Source: Algoriphagus lutimaris (GTDB lineage: Bacteria > Bacteroidota > Bacteroidia > Cytophagales > Cyclobacteriaceae). From it: 64,000 nucleotides of DNA. Every line of letters begins with the position of its first letter. Position 1 is the first letter of the stretch. The stretch spans positions 2,013,786 to 2,077,785 of the forward strand of contig NZ_JAFIDJ010000001.1 in assembly GCF_017051705.1 (NCBI RefSeq), in the 5' to 3' direction. Below are positions 43,656-52,919 of this stretch, in pieces. The notes under the pieces were generated by a model. The model was given only the letters and a program-made list of their open reading frames with translations, made no database searches and was not told the DNA's origin. The position numbers were made by a program, and so were the translations under genes.

Positions 43656-44237
43656 ATGAAACTAACCTATTCAAACCAATCCAAAACCAAACGCATTGAT
43701 CTGGTTTTTGACTTGTACCGGAAATATGGGGAAGAGGATTACATTGGTGAGCCTGTATCACAGATCGAACATATGTGTCAATCCGCGCAGATAGCGGAAA
43801 AAGAAGGATACGATGAGGAGGTGATTCTAGCGGCATTCTTTCATGATATCGGGCATCTTTGTGTGCACCTGGGCAATTTTGAATCCATGGATGGATATGG
43901 CATCAAAAGCCATGAGAAAATCGGAGGGGACTTTTTAAGAGACCTGGGATTTCCAGAGAAAGTAGCCAAACTAGTAGAAAACCATGTGCAGGCAAAACGG
44001 TACCTCACTTATAAATTTCCGGAATATTTTGACAAATTATCCGAAGCCAGCAGAAAGACTTTGGAGTTTCAGGGAGGAAAAATGAATGCTTCCGAGGCAG
44101 CGGCATTTGAAAATGACCCCCTATTTGAAGTTTCTCTAAAAATGAGAACCTGGGATGAAATGGCCAAGGAAGAACAGGTGCCACTTCCAGATTTGGAGAA
44201 CTATAAGAAAATAGCAAAGAACTTATTAAATAAATAA
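43656..44237 (+). CDS. HD-domain phosphonate oxygenase family protein (PhnZ/TmpB-like)
   Basis: The 193-residue protein has the HD metal ligands QIEHMCQ, FFHDIGHLC and NHVQAKRYL, plus the family motif YIGEPVSQIEH. It fits the phosphonate-degradation HD oxygenases, mixed-valent diiron enzymes that cleave the C-P bond of 1-hydroxy-2-aminoethylphosphonate or its trimethyl form to release phosphate. It is divergent from the FAD oxidoreductase gene. The partner hydroxylase is not in the window. Confidence 0.88.
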   Translation: MKLTYSNQSKTKRIDLVFDLYRKYGEEDYIGEPVSQIEHMCQSAQIAEKEGYDEEVILAAFFHDIGHLCVHLGNFESMDGYGIKSHEKIGGDFLRDLGFPEKVAKLVENHVQAKRYLTYKFPEYFDKLSEASRKTLEFQGGKMNASEAAAFENDPLFEVSLKMRTWDEMAKEEQVPLPDLENYKKIAKNLLNK

Positions 44238-44371
44238 ACACTGCTTTTTAAACGTTGACTTCTAAATTAAGATGAGAAATAGAAGATAACCCCTAAAATA
44301 CCTGTTATAAAAATTTCCTTAATTTTTTTTAGTTATATTAATATTCAAACAAAATATTAAATATCAATAAG

Positions 44372-45316
44372 ATGAGGGAAACCACGTATACAGTTGAAGT
44401 TAAAACGGGCCATAAAGGTACTAATGCAGACATTGAAATTTTTCTGATCGGAACAAAAGGTATGTGGAAAGATTTTCAACTAATGGATAACCCTGGAAGA
44501 GATGATTTCGAACCTAACCAAACCGATGTGTTCCATTTTATTGATGATAACGACATAGGAATAGTCACCGATATCGCTTTAAGACCTAGAGGACCTGGAC
44601 TTTATCATGACAACTGGAAAATGGATTCTATAAAAATAAAATCTGATGCAGAGGGATCAAAAGAAACGAGATTCGGTGAAAGAAAACGGTTGTTTACTGG
44701 TGAGGCCGAACCAGTCTATTTGAGAGCAGAAAGTTTTATTGGTTCAAAACTCGCAGAACAATCTACAGAGACGCGGCTGAAAAATGAATATGTGATAGTA
44801 GAGAATAATTTTGGAGGAAACGCACCGAAGGATCGTATCCTCACAGATGAAATTATTGATATAGATAAATTGACTAATACCGATGAAAATTTAACATCAA
44901 TTAAACAGTCATATGAAATTAAAAAAAGCATTTCTGCCCCCATCGACATCGTAAAAGTGGAAGCTTCCATGACTTTTGCAGGTGAAATTGCAACAGCTTT
45001 CAAAAATCAAGTCACCTCGGAAAAACAAAAGCAAAAGAGGCAATTAACAAGTCAGAAATATGAAGGCCTCGATTACCATTGTAACTTTTTCTTCTACAAA
45101 GAATATGAGATTCTTGCAGTCGGTTCCCTTAACAATTCCTTTTTATCTTCTCCGGAATTAAAGTCCGTCATAAAGGAACATAAAACTGTTGAAGTCAAAT
45201 CCTTTAAAGCTATAGATCAAGTACTTAATGGAAGCAATGAATCTTTTGCAGAATTATGGAACAAATATGGAAAAGGCCCGATGCCAAATAGTCCAAAACT
45301 TGCCGACCTTACTTGA
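44372..45316 (+). CDS. PLAT/LH2-domain protein with unrecognised C-terminal domain
   Basis: The 314-residue protein starts with a PLAT domain (about 3-115: YTVEVKTGHKGTNADIEIFLIG, DNDIGIVTDIALRPRGPGLYHDNWKMDSIKI). The C-terminal 200 residues are not recognised. They contain an Asp/Glu-rich strand region, then a Ser/Thr-rich stretch EIKKSISAPIDIVKVEASMTF and alternating residues that recall the amphipathic hairpin of aerolysin-like pore formers. There is no signal peptide. The gene stands alone and is AT-richer than its neighbours. Confidence 0.7.
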   Translation: MRETTYTVEVKTGHKGTNADIEIFLIGTKGMWKDFQLMDNPGRDDFEPNQTDVFHFIDDNDIGIVTDIALRPRGPGLYHDNWKMDSIKIKSDAEGSKETRFGERKRLFTGEAEPVYLRAESFIGSKLAEQSTETRLKNEYVIVENNFGGNAPKDRILTDEIIDIDKLTNTDENLTSIKQSYEIKKSISAPIDIVKVEASMTFAGEIATAFKNQVTSEKQKQKRQLTSQKYEGLDYHCNFFFYKEYEILAVGSLNNSFLSSPELKSVIKEHKTVEVKSFKAIDQVLNGSNESFAELWNKYGKGPMPNSPKLADLT

Positions 45317-45381
45317 CTTTGGTGAAGTCCTTCGATTGGGAATTGGTGTTCAAAAAGAACCTTTACCAAATCTTCCTTTGC

Positions 45382-45417
45382 AAAAAACGCCTCTCCATAA
45401 GTAGGAGAAGCATTTTT
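45382..45417. terminator. Bidirectional terminator after the PLAT gene
   Basis: An A run, GCCTCTCC (45389-45396), loop, GGAGAAGC (45404-45411) and a T run form a hairpin with one mismatch between convergent genes. Confidence 0.7.
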
Positions 45418-45477
45418 GATGGATGGATTAGTACAGCTAGTGAAAAAAAATCAAATAAGCTAGGCCAATCAGTATTC

Positions 45478-46572
45478 TCATTTGATCATTTCTTCGATTA
45501 CCGGCGCTGCTTTCTCATCAGGGTATTCCAACCCTAATAATTTGAACACGGTTCTCGCTACCATGGAAGAATGCCACTGTCCATTGGATTTCATTTCTCC
45601 TGTAGCCGGTGTATCCGGGCCGATGGCTGCCAACCAAATTTGACCTGCTTCTGGAATTTGGGTGCCATGACCTCTCCAACTGGTTTTGGTGGTCCCTCTC
45701 CCATGATCCACACCGATAATCATCGTTGTCTTATCCTTGTATTGCGGGTCCGATTGTATAAAATCCCAAATTTCCTTGATATAGGCATCTGTCTGTTTGG
45801 CTGACCAAATGTATTGGTCGTAATGATTGCCATGAGCCCAATCGTCTGTTTCTCCATAAGAAATGTACAGCACTTTTGGCTTTTTGGTCTTTAAAGCAGA
45901 CATCGCATAGCTATGAGTAAAAGGATCTAATCTCACTCCTCCCCATGGACCACGGATTTCACTTTGAAGTTTGTTGGTCAGAATTTCTTCAGGGGTCAGA
46001 TTATTTCCTTCTGCAACATCAAATCCGGCATTGACAGGAACACCACTGCGCTCCTCATTGACGATGTAAGGAAAGACATCCCAGGATCCAAAAGCCATTA
46101 CTTTGCCTTTGTATTCCGGTCTTTGATTCAAATATTCCAACAAAGTGATATTAGGATTATTGATTTTATCATTGCTGGTGATTCGCTCATCATCCGCGAA
46201 ACCACTTAAAAACTCATTGTAGCCCGGGTAAGAAAACCACATGTTATTGCTGTTGTCTACCTTATTTCCATAGGCTCGATTTCCATAAATTTGCCCTTCT
46301 TTACTTAAGGTATTCCAAAAAAATGGAAGCAGCATTTCTCTTCTTTTCAACGGATCCGTATCCCAAAAATCTTTCAATAAAGAACCTGGAGATTCAATCA
46401 TACCCGTATCATCTACCATCAAAGAATCTGCCCCTTTAAATACTTCCTGCCATCTCATTCCGTCCAGGGTAATCAATACCACATGTTCAGTTTTGTAATC
46501 CTGGGCCCATCCTTCCAGAGAAAGTGCCAGCAGCGTCACACAGCAGGTGAAGGTTATTTTGAGGTTTTTCAT
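45478..46572 (-). CDS. Secreted alkaline-phosphatase-superfamily enzyme
   Basis: The 364-residue protein has a signal peptide (TFTCCVTLLALSLEGWAQ) and superfamily motifs: LITLDGMRWQEVFKGAD, SYGETDDWAHGNHYDQYI, MIIGVDHGRGTTKTSWRGHGTQIPEAGQIWLAAIGP. It probably cleaves a phosphate or phosphodiester ester in the periplasm. It follows SusD by 81 bp, but a terminator lies between, so it may be read from its own promoter or by partial readthrough. Confidence 0.88.
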   Translation of the reverse strand: MKNLKITFTCCVTLLALSLEGWAQDYKTEHVVLITLDGMRWQEVFKGADSLMVDDTGMIESPGSLLKDFWDTDPLKRREMLLPFFWNTLSKEGQIYGNRAYGNKVDNSNNMWFSYPGYNEFLSGFADDERITSNDKINNPNITLLEYLNQRPEYKGKVMAFGSWDVFPYIVNEERSGVPVNAGFDVAEGNNLTPEEILTNKLQSEIRGPWGGVRLDPFTHSYAMSALKTKKPKVLYISYGETDDWAHGNHYDQYIWSAKQTDAYIKEIWDFIQSDPQYKDKTTMIIGVDHGRGTTKTSWRGHGTQIPEAGQIWLAAIGPDTPATGEMKSNGQWHSSMVARTVFKLLGLEYPDEKAAPVIEEMIK

Positions 46573-46593
46573 GAATTTGGTTGTTGTATGTTG

Positions 46594-46627
46594 TGAAAAA
46601 ATCCGCCAAGCCGAATGGCTTGACGGA
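46594..46627 (-). terminator. Terminator after SusD
   Basis: On the minus strand TCCGTCAAGCC (46627-46617) pairs over 11 bp, one a G-U pair, with GGCTTGGCGGA (46612-46602), followed by a run of Ts. It lies between the susD-like gene and the phosphatase gene. Confidence 0.85.
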
Positions 46628-46653
46628 TGAAGTATTCGTTTAGAAGTTACGAA

Positions 46654-48201
46654 TTAATCAACATCCCACCATACACGAGTCTTGATGGCATCTGGACCTT
46701 GTCTTTGAATCGCCGCTTCATAATTGTCACCATTCAAGGCCTGAATGCTGGAAGGATACATAAACCTCACTGGAACGGTATTGATGTATGCCGCAGGTCC
46801 TGGCTCAATTTTAGGATAATCAGTTCTTCTCCAGTCATACCAAGCTTCCATTCCAGTGAAGAATAGGGAAAGCCATTTCTGTGTCCCGATTTTGCTTAAT
46901 TTCTCTTCCGTGGAGCCCGTGTAGGCCACCTTAGGCTGAGTTAAATACGCTTCATCAAATATCAATAGATCAGCGATTTCAGAAAGATTCACGATTCTGT
47001 ATCTGGATTCATAGTAGTTAAATGCAGCTTTCACTCCATTGTTGTAATACGTTGCTGCATCCCCTGAGATATATCCTTTTTCACTCGCTTCTGCCAAGAT
47101 AAACTGCATTTCTGCATAGCTCATCAAAATTGCCTGCGCTCCGATCGGATTTGCCAGGGAAGTACAGGCAGAACAAGACCATAATAAACCTACTCTGGAG
47201 ATGAAGTTAGACCCCCCTTTGGCAGGATCGCCTGATGGGCTATACGCCAAAGCTTCTTCATCTGCCAATCCGTTAGGTACTCCTTGATAGTCGTCCACCT
47301 CTCCGATAATTCCTGCACCGGAATCATTGGTTGGTTGCGCATAGGCAAACAATCTTGGATCGTTCAATTCTTTCAAAACGGATTCCATATTCTCACTCAA
47401 TCGATACTCATCAAAGGAACCTGATCTAGTCGTGTAGAGGCCATGTTGATTGGGCACGTCCAGCAGGTACTGAAGCGCTGCCTGATCTTCAAAGCTGGTG
47501 AAAATAGGGTAGTTGGTAGGGTCCGAAAGAATGGTTTGCATCGCTACAGATGGATCGATTCGATCTGAAAGTCTCATCAAGATTCTCAAACGAAGTGAAT
47601 TCGCGAACTTCTTCCAACTCATCACATCCCCTTCAAACAAGATATCTCCCTCTATCACTTCGTTGGTGGAACCCAACAACTCATTGGCCTCCTCTAATTC
47701 AGAAAGGATGTTGCTGTAGATTTGCTCTTGGGAGTCAAACACTGGATAGTTGATGCTTTCTTTTGCTTTGGTCGCTTCAGAGTATGGTAGATCACCATAG
47801 GCATCGGTCATAAAGGAGAACATGTGAGCTCTCATAATTTTCGCCACTGCCACGTAGTTGTTTTGATTTGCTTCCGTGGAAATGGAGATCATGTTGTTGA
47901 TGTCCCTTAGCGAGTTATAAAACGTGCTATATGGGTTGCCTTCAGGCCCCCAATTGTACCGGTCTTCATTGGTAAACTGGATTTTTGCAGTGTATTGCAT
48001 GACCACATTGCCATAACCCCATGCCTTACCGGAAATCTCATTGGTAGAGTTTCGAATAATGGTAGGCAGCAATAAGCTGGAGGAAACCGTCTCTGGACTG
48101 TTAGGATTCATGTTGATCTCTTCGAAATCTTTGTCACAGCTAGTCAGCGCCAAAGCGAAAGCCAAACCTAATCCTGCTATATAGTTACTATTAAATTTCA
48201 T
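46654..48201 (-). CDS. SusD/RagB-type nutrient-binding lipoprotein
   Basis: The 515-residue lipoprotein (signal ending ALALTSC) opens with DKDFEEINMNPNSPETV, typical of the SusD-like_2 group, and ends with the SusD consensus WYDWRRTDYPKI and RFMYPSSIQ...NYEAAIQRQGPD. SusD forms a lid over its SusC porin and hands ligand to it. It follows SusC by 37 bp. No glycosidase genes are near, so the ligand may be a phosphorylated compound or peptide rather than a polysaccharide. Confidence 0.95.
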   Translation of the reverse strand: MKFNSNYIAGLGLAFALALTSCDKDFEEINMNPNSPETVSSSLLLPTIIRNSTNEISGKAWGYGNVVMQYTAKIQFTNEDRYNWGPEGNPYSTFYNSLRDINNMISISTEANQNNYVAVAKIMRAHMFSFMTDAYGDLPYSEATKAKESINYPVFDSQEQIYSNILSELEEANELLGSTNEVIEGDILFEGDVMSWKKFANSLRLRILMRLSDRIDPSVAMQTILSDPTNYPIFTSFEDQAALQYLLDVPNQHGLYTTRSGSFDEYRLSENMESVLKELNDPRLFAYAQPTNDSGAGIIGEVDDYQGVPNGLADEEALAYSPSGDPAKGGSNFISRVGLLWSCSACTSLANPIGAQAILMSYAEMQFILAEASEKGYISGDAATYYNNGVKAAFNYYESRYRIVNLSEIADLLIFDEAYLTQPKVAYTGSTEEKLSKIGTQKWLSLFFTGMEAWYDWRRTDYPKIEPGPAAYINTVPVRFMYPSSIQALNGDNYEAAIQRQGPDAIKTRVWWDVD

Positions 48202-48238
48202 AATTGTCTGTCTTTGAATTTAGATTCGTTCAGTGGAA

Positions 48239-51200
48239 TTAGAATTTCACATTCAAGTTAAAACCGATGCTTCTGATAGAAGGGAACGCCATGTTTTCAA
48301 CACCAGGCTGTAGCGTACCACCAGACATGGAAAGTGTTTCCGGATCGAAATGTGGATTCTCCGTCCAAAGGGCCAGGTTTCTGCCTACCAAGGAGATTTT
48401 CACATCCTGGATTGGCATTTTACCCAATACAGATCTTGGAATCGTGTATCCGATGGTCACTTCTCTCAGCTTCAAGAATGTCGCATCGTACTTGGCCGCC
48501 TCTACGTTATTTCGCTCGTAGTACCTGTTGTGCCAGTTACGAGAAGTCGTTTTGAAGGTGTTAGGGCTATAAGACCCATCTGCATTCTGAACTACTCCCG
48601 GGCTGATGATTCCGTTACCTTCCACTTCTAAATCGTAGCCATTTTCACGACCATACAGTGTTTCTTCCAATTGACCGGAAGTACTTCCGATGGTTTTTGT
48701 TCTGGACACTACAATTCCCCCATATCTGAAATCGAATAGGAAACCTAAACTGATCCCTTTATAGTTGAAATTGTTCTGTAGACCCAACATCCAGTCAGGA
48801 TTGTAATTTCCCTGAAGTTTCAATTCCGGATCACGTAGCGGGGTTCCAGTGGAATTATGGACAATCTGGCCATAGTACTCAGAGTTTTCATCTTCTACTC
48901 TTTCAAAACCTACCCCGTAGATATTCCCCATTCTTTCACCCACTCTGGCCTGGATGACCGCACCATTTCTGTCTGTAAGCGTGTAGGCATCCAGCCCTTC
49001 CGTCAATTCCAATACTTTACCTCTGGTCCGGGTGAAATTGGCTACTATGCTCCAATTCAATCCTCTTTCAGAATTCAGGATATTGGCATTTACTACTGCT
49101 TCAATCCCCTTGTTTTGTATCTCACCGGCATTGATGATTCTGGAAGCATAACCTGTTGAGATATCCAATTCGATTGGAATAATCTGGTTTCTGGTTCTAT
49201 TATCGAAATACGTGAAATCTAAGCCTACTCTACCTTTCAGGAATCTAATATCCGCCCCTACTTCAAAGGCTCCAGTTCTTTCCGGCTTCAGTTCTGAATT
49301 GGAAAGTCTGTTGGACTCTGATTTCGCCTGAACAGACCCCCAAGCGGTTTGTGAGCCGTATACATTGGAAAGACTATATGGATCGGTGTCATTACCCACT
49401 TCCGCATAAGCTCCTCTCAACTTCAAGAAAGAAATCGCTTCTGGCATGGTGATCATGTCTGAAATCACTGCACTTAATGTCGCTGAAGGATAGAAGTAGC
49501 TATTGTTATCTGCCGGTAAAGTACTAGACCAGTCATTTCTTCCGGTAACATCCAAGAAAAATACATTTTTAAACCCAATTTGACCGAAGCCATACAAAGA
49601 GTTGATTCTCTTTTCCGAAGTGTACTGGTTCACCTGAAGGTTTACTGCTGTATTCGTGAAATTGTAAATTCCAGGAATCAACAATTGAGGAGCTACAGTT
49701 TGCACATATCTGTTTTCCTGACGCATGGAGTTACCTCCCAAAGCAATGCTATAAGACCAAACTGGCTTGGTATGCTCTGTATAGGTTATCAAGAAATCGG
49801 AGTTTTGCTCAGAGAAGAAAACATCATCTTCTCTATAATTTCCTTTTGGAAAACGTTGCGTACTGAAGGCTCTTTTACGATCTCTCAATTCATTATAGGT
49901 ATCCAAACCTGTTCTCAACATTAAGTTAAGTTTATCAGTGAATTTGTAATTCACAGAGATGTTCCCATAGATTCTATCTTTTGACTGACCGTTGGTATTT
50001 TCATACACATTGAAATACGGGTTGTCATGATAGTTATAGTTGTAATTAAACTGCTGCTGACCTTCCAGTCCACGCATCCAGTAATCTCTTAGGTTTCTGG
50101 TATTAATTTGACGACCATACCAGATCCACAGATACATCAAGTTTTCAGTACCATAACTGATGCTGGGACGGTTACCACTGTTTGTTCTTTGGTAATTCAC
50201 TACAGAATTCACCGAAAGTTTGTCGGTGATATTCATCCCTCCATTCAAGGCAATGGTATTTCTTTTCAAATCGGTATTTGGCACGATCCCTTTTTGATTG
50301 AGATTCGTCCAGGAAAGTCTAATATTTGACTTTTCATTTGCCGCGGCTAAGGAAACATTATTAGAAAGTGTAACTCCCGCATCAAAAAAGTCCTTGATGT
50401 TATTTGGATTAGATACCCAAGGGGTTGGAATAATTGTACTCACTGCAGGCGCATTTAAATCACCACCTCTAAAACCTTCTACAGATCTTGGAGAGTCAAA
50501 CTGAGGGATCATCAGCCCTGCATCCAATTCAGGACCCCAGCTTTCATCTACCCCATCAGCAATACCTGAACCCGAACCATCTACAAATTCAAACTGACCA
50601 TTGTTACCCTGCCCATATTTGTTTTGCCAATTTGGTAATACCAATGGATTGTCAAAAGTGGTATTGGAGTTAATCGTCACTCCAAGACCTTTCTTGGATT
50701 TTCCTGATTTGGTAGTAATCAAAATAGCGCCGTTAGCGGCTCTGGAACCATAAAGGGCCGCAGCAGCTGGACCTTTCAATACGGTCATGGAAGCAATATC
50801 ATCTGGGTTGATTTCACCCGCAGCATTTCCATAATCGACTTCTTGATTACCGGAACCGGAAGAACCAATGATATTATTGGAAATAGGCACACCATCTACT
50901 ACAAAAAGTGGTTGGTTGGCGTTGATATTCAAAGAGGATTCACCTCGAATAGTCACCCTTGAAGATCCGCCAATTCCTGAAGATCCATTGGTAATTTGGA
51001 CACCTGCCACTCTACCACTTAATGAATTGATCACATTGGTTTCTCTTGCCTCTGTGAACTTATCTCCATCAACGGCTTGAACCGAGTAACCTAATGCTTT
51101 GGTTTCTCTTTCCACCCCAAGAGCGGTTACCACCACCTCGTTCAAAGCAACACCTTCACTTAATGTCACATTGATTACGGTAGAATTCCCAACAGTTTCT

Positions 51201-51454
51201 TCCACTGTTTCAAAACCTACAAATGAGTAAACCAAGATTTCTCCTAAATTAGCCATAATTAAATAAGAACCGTCAATATCGGTTACCGTTCCGCGTGTCG
51301 TTCCCTTCACCAGCACGGATGCTCCCGGCAAAGGCTCGTTTTTCTCGTCAATTACCTTCCCTGTGACCCGGGATTCCTGGGCAAAGGTGAGGCTCAGTGT
51401 GAAAAACAGCATTGCTGTCATCACTCCATACCAAATGCTTTTCTTAGCAATCAT
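48239..51454 (-). CDS. SusC/RagA-type TonB-linked outer-membrane transporter
   Basis: The 1071-residue protein has a signal peptide (to about residue 26, FAQESRVTG), a carboxypeptidase-D-like domain (GKVIDEKNEPLPGASVLVKGTTRGTVTDIDGSY), a TonB plug (ALNEVVVTALGVERETKALGYSVQAVDG, GEINPDDIASMTVLKGPAAAALYG) and a barrel ending in an aromatic (FNLNVKF). It imports the ligand captured by the SusD partner using TonB energy. A TAGCTTTG box on the minus strand (51512-51505) is a plausible -7 element. Confidence 0.96.
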   Translation of the reverse strand: MIAKKSIWYGVMTAMLFFTLSLTFAQESRVTGKVIDEKNEPLPGASVLVKGTTRGTVTDIDGSYLIMANLGEILVYSFVGFETVEETVGNSTVINVTLSEGVALNEVVVTALGVERETKALGYSVQAVDGDKFTEARETNVINSLSGRVAGVQITNGSSGIGGSSRVTIRGESSLNINANQPLFVVDGVPISNNIIGSSGSGNQEVDYGNAAGEINPDDIASMTVLKGPAAAALYGSRAANGAILITTKSGKSKKGLGVTINSNTTFDNPLVLPNWQNKYGQGNNGQFEFVDGSGSGIADGVDESWGPELDAGLMIPQFDSPRSVEGFRGGDLNAPAVSTIIPTPWVSNPNNIKDFFDAGVTLSNNVSLAAANEKSNIRLSWTNLNQKGIVPNTDLKRNTIALNGGMNITDKLSVNSVVNYQRTNSGNRPSISYGTENLMYLWIWYGRQINTRNLRDYWMRGLEGQQQFNYNYNYHDNPYFNVYENTNGQSKDRIYGNISVNYKFTDKLNLMLRTGLDTYNELRDRKRAFSTQRFPKGNYREDDVFFSEQNSDFLITYTEHTKPVWSYSIALGGNSMRQENRYVQTVAPQLLIPGIYNFTNTAVNLQVNQYTSEKRINSLYGFGQIGFKNVFFLDVTGRNDWSSTLPADNNSYFYPSATLSAVISDMITMPEAISFLKLRGAYAEVGNDTDPYSLSNVYGSQTAWGSVQAKSESNRLSNSELKPERTGAFEVGADIRFLKGRVGLDFTYFDNRTRNQIIPIELDISTGYASRIINAGEIQNKGIEAVVNANILNSERGLNWSIVANFTRTRGKVLELTEGLDAYTLTDRNGAVIQARVGERMGNIYGVGFERVEDENSEYYGQIVHNSTGTPLRDPELKLQGNYNPDWMLGLQNNFNYKGISLGFLFDFRYGGIVVSRTKTIGSTSGQLEETLYGRENGYDLEVEGNGIISPGVVQNADGSYSPNTFKTTSRNWHNRYYERNNVEAAKYDATFLKLREVTIGYTIPRSVLGKMPIQDVKISLVGRNLALWTENPHFDPETLSMSGGTLQPGVENMAFPSIRSIGFNLNVKF

Positions 51455-51761
51455 TTTAAAGTAGAGTTTTTAAATAGTGAGTTTTTATTGGTTAAAAATT
51501 TTACCAAAGCTAAACCTCCAATAAAAAAATGAGGTTAAAAGTTCTTTATCAAAAAGTTAATTATTTTATTGTTAAAATTATATTTTATTCTAAAATTATT
51601 TCACAAATCAACAAAACACAAAGCATTATATTAATTAATATTAGATCCAATATGTAGTAATTGTTACTTATTTGTTATTAAAAAATATATAAATGCTAAA
51701 CTTTCACATACATAAAAAAAGCCTCCCGAAAGGAGGCTTCTTTTAAAAGTGTTAGGGTCGA
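51455..51761. other. AT-rich gap between the CusB gene and SusC
   Basis: The gap holds the cusB terminator (51714-51737) and a candidate -7 box for susC, TAGCTTTG on the minus strand at 51512-51505, giving a leader of about 45 nt. The rest, 51540-51700, is very AT-rich with no gene. Confidence 0.5.
51714..51737 (-). terminator. Terminator after the cusB-like gene
   Basis: GCCTCC (51721-51726) pairs with GGAGGC (51732-51737) with the loop CGAAA, and the minus-strand transcript runs into Ts. It ends the efflux operon. Confidence 0.88.
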
Positions 51762-52919
51762 TCAAAGCAAATTAAATGCTCCTTTTACCAAAATTTTTGA
51801 ATTTTCATTCAGCTGTTGATTGGGATATATTTCTACCAACTGATCATTTTGTCTACCCAATTGAACTTCTACTTTAGTAAGAACAAAGCCCTGATCATTG
51901 GTTCCACTTTGAACCAACACATAATTCCTCCCTTCTGATTCTACTACAGCGGCTACAGGTAGAGACCATCCTTCCTGAGGTGCTAACTGAACCCTAGCTT
52001 CTAAATACATTCCAGGAACCAGTCGTTTTTCTTGACTCTCATCTACTAAATGGGCATGAACCGGAACAAAACGTTGTTCGCTGATCGATTTTCCTACCAC
52101 ATACACTTTTGCTTCGAATTCACTCCCGGGTAAGTCCGGAAGTGTAAAAATCACTCCTTGACCTTCCGCTACATGAACCGCATCTTTTTCGAAAATATTC
52201 AGCTCAATATGCATGTGCTCTGTACTGATCAGTGTGGCAGCTTTGGAAGCAGAAGGCAAAAACGTCCCAGGTACCGTAAATACGCTTTCCACAAATCCGG
52301 CAATTGGAGAAATTATCGGAACTTTTGCCTGAATAGTAGCCGGAGTAAGCTGATCCGTATTGACATGGATCATCGCCAGTTGCTTCTTCAGACTTTCTGA
52401 TCTTGCCAAGGTACTTTTGTAATCTGACTCTGCTTTTAAATATCCTTTTTGGGAAGCTATTTTCTCTCCATAAAGGGTTTTCTGTCTTTCAAACTCCTGC
52501 TTTAAGTAATTCAGCTGACTTGTTGTTTCCAGATAGTCCTGCTGTAATTTCACAAACTCAGGGCTTTCTAAGTAAAACAACACCTCTCCTTTTCGAACCT
52601 CTTGCCCTTCCATTAGTTTGAGACCGGAAACATATCCTCCAAAAAAGGGCGTGATATCCTGCATTCCCTCGACAGGAATTTTCACCTGACCTTGCACTTT
52701 CAGTTCCTCGGAAAAAGTTTTCAAAACCATATTTCCCCACTCCATATTCATGGCATCGTATTGTGCCTGAGTCAAGGAAATCTGATCCGAATTACCTACA
52801 ACAGACTGAATTTCCACGCCACCGGAGGCGTCCTCTGTTTTTGAACTACATTGAAACAATGCCCCTATAGAACACGCGATAATAAGGCTTTTACAAATAG
52901 TTGATTTTATAGCTTCCAT
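51762..52919 (-). CDS. Metal efflux RND periplasmic adaptor (CusB/CzcB family)
   Basis: The 385-residue lipoprotein (signal ending IGALFQC) has the lipoyl-type segment ITPFFGGYVSGLKLMEGQEVRKGEVLFYLESPEF, a helical hairpin (LQQDYLETTSQLNYLKQEFERQKTL), a second half lipoyl (ISPIAGFVESVFTVPGTFL), beta-barrel and membrane-proximal domains. It links the RND pump to the outer-membrane channel. Its start overlaps the CusA stop by one base (TGATG). Confidence 0.94.
   Translation of the reverse strand: MEAIKSTICKSLIIACSIGALFQCSSKTEDASGGVEIQSVVGNSDQISLTQAQYDAMNMEWGNMVLKTFSEELKVQGQVKIPVEGMQDITPFFGGYVSGLKLMEGQEVRKGEVLFYLESPEFVKLQQDYLETTSQLNYLKQEFERQKTLYGEKIASQKGYLKAESDYKSTLARSESLKKQLAMIHVNTDQLTPATIQAKVPIISPIAGFVESVFTVPGTFLPSASKAATLISTEHMHIELNIFEKDAVHVAEGQGVIFTLPDLPGSEFEAKVYVVGKSISEQRFVPVHAHLVDESQEKRLVPGMYLEARVQLAPQEGWSLPVAAVVESEGRNYVLVQSGTNDQGFVLTKVEVQLGRQNDQLVEIYPNQQLNENSKILVKGAFNLL

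Noticed and set aside
45313-45537. Small ORF downstream of the PLAT gene
   Set aside because: It spans a terminator and overlaps the 3' end of the convergent phosphatase gene; composition is not protein-like.
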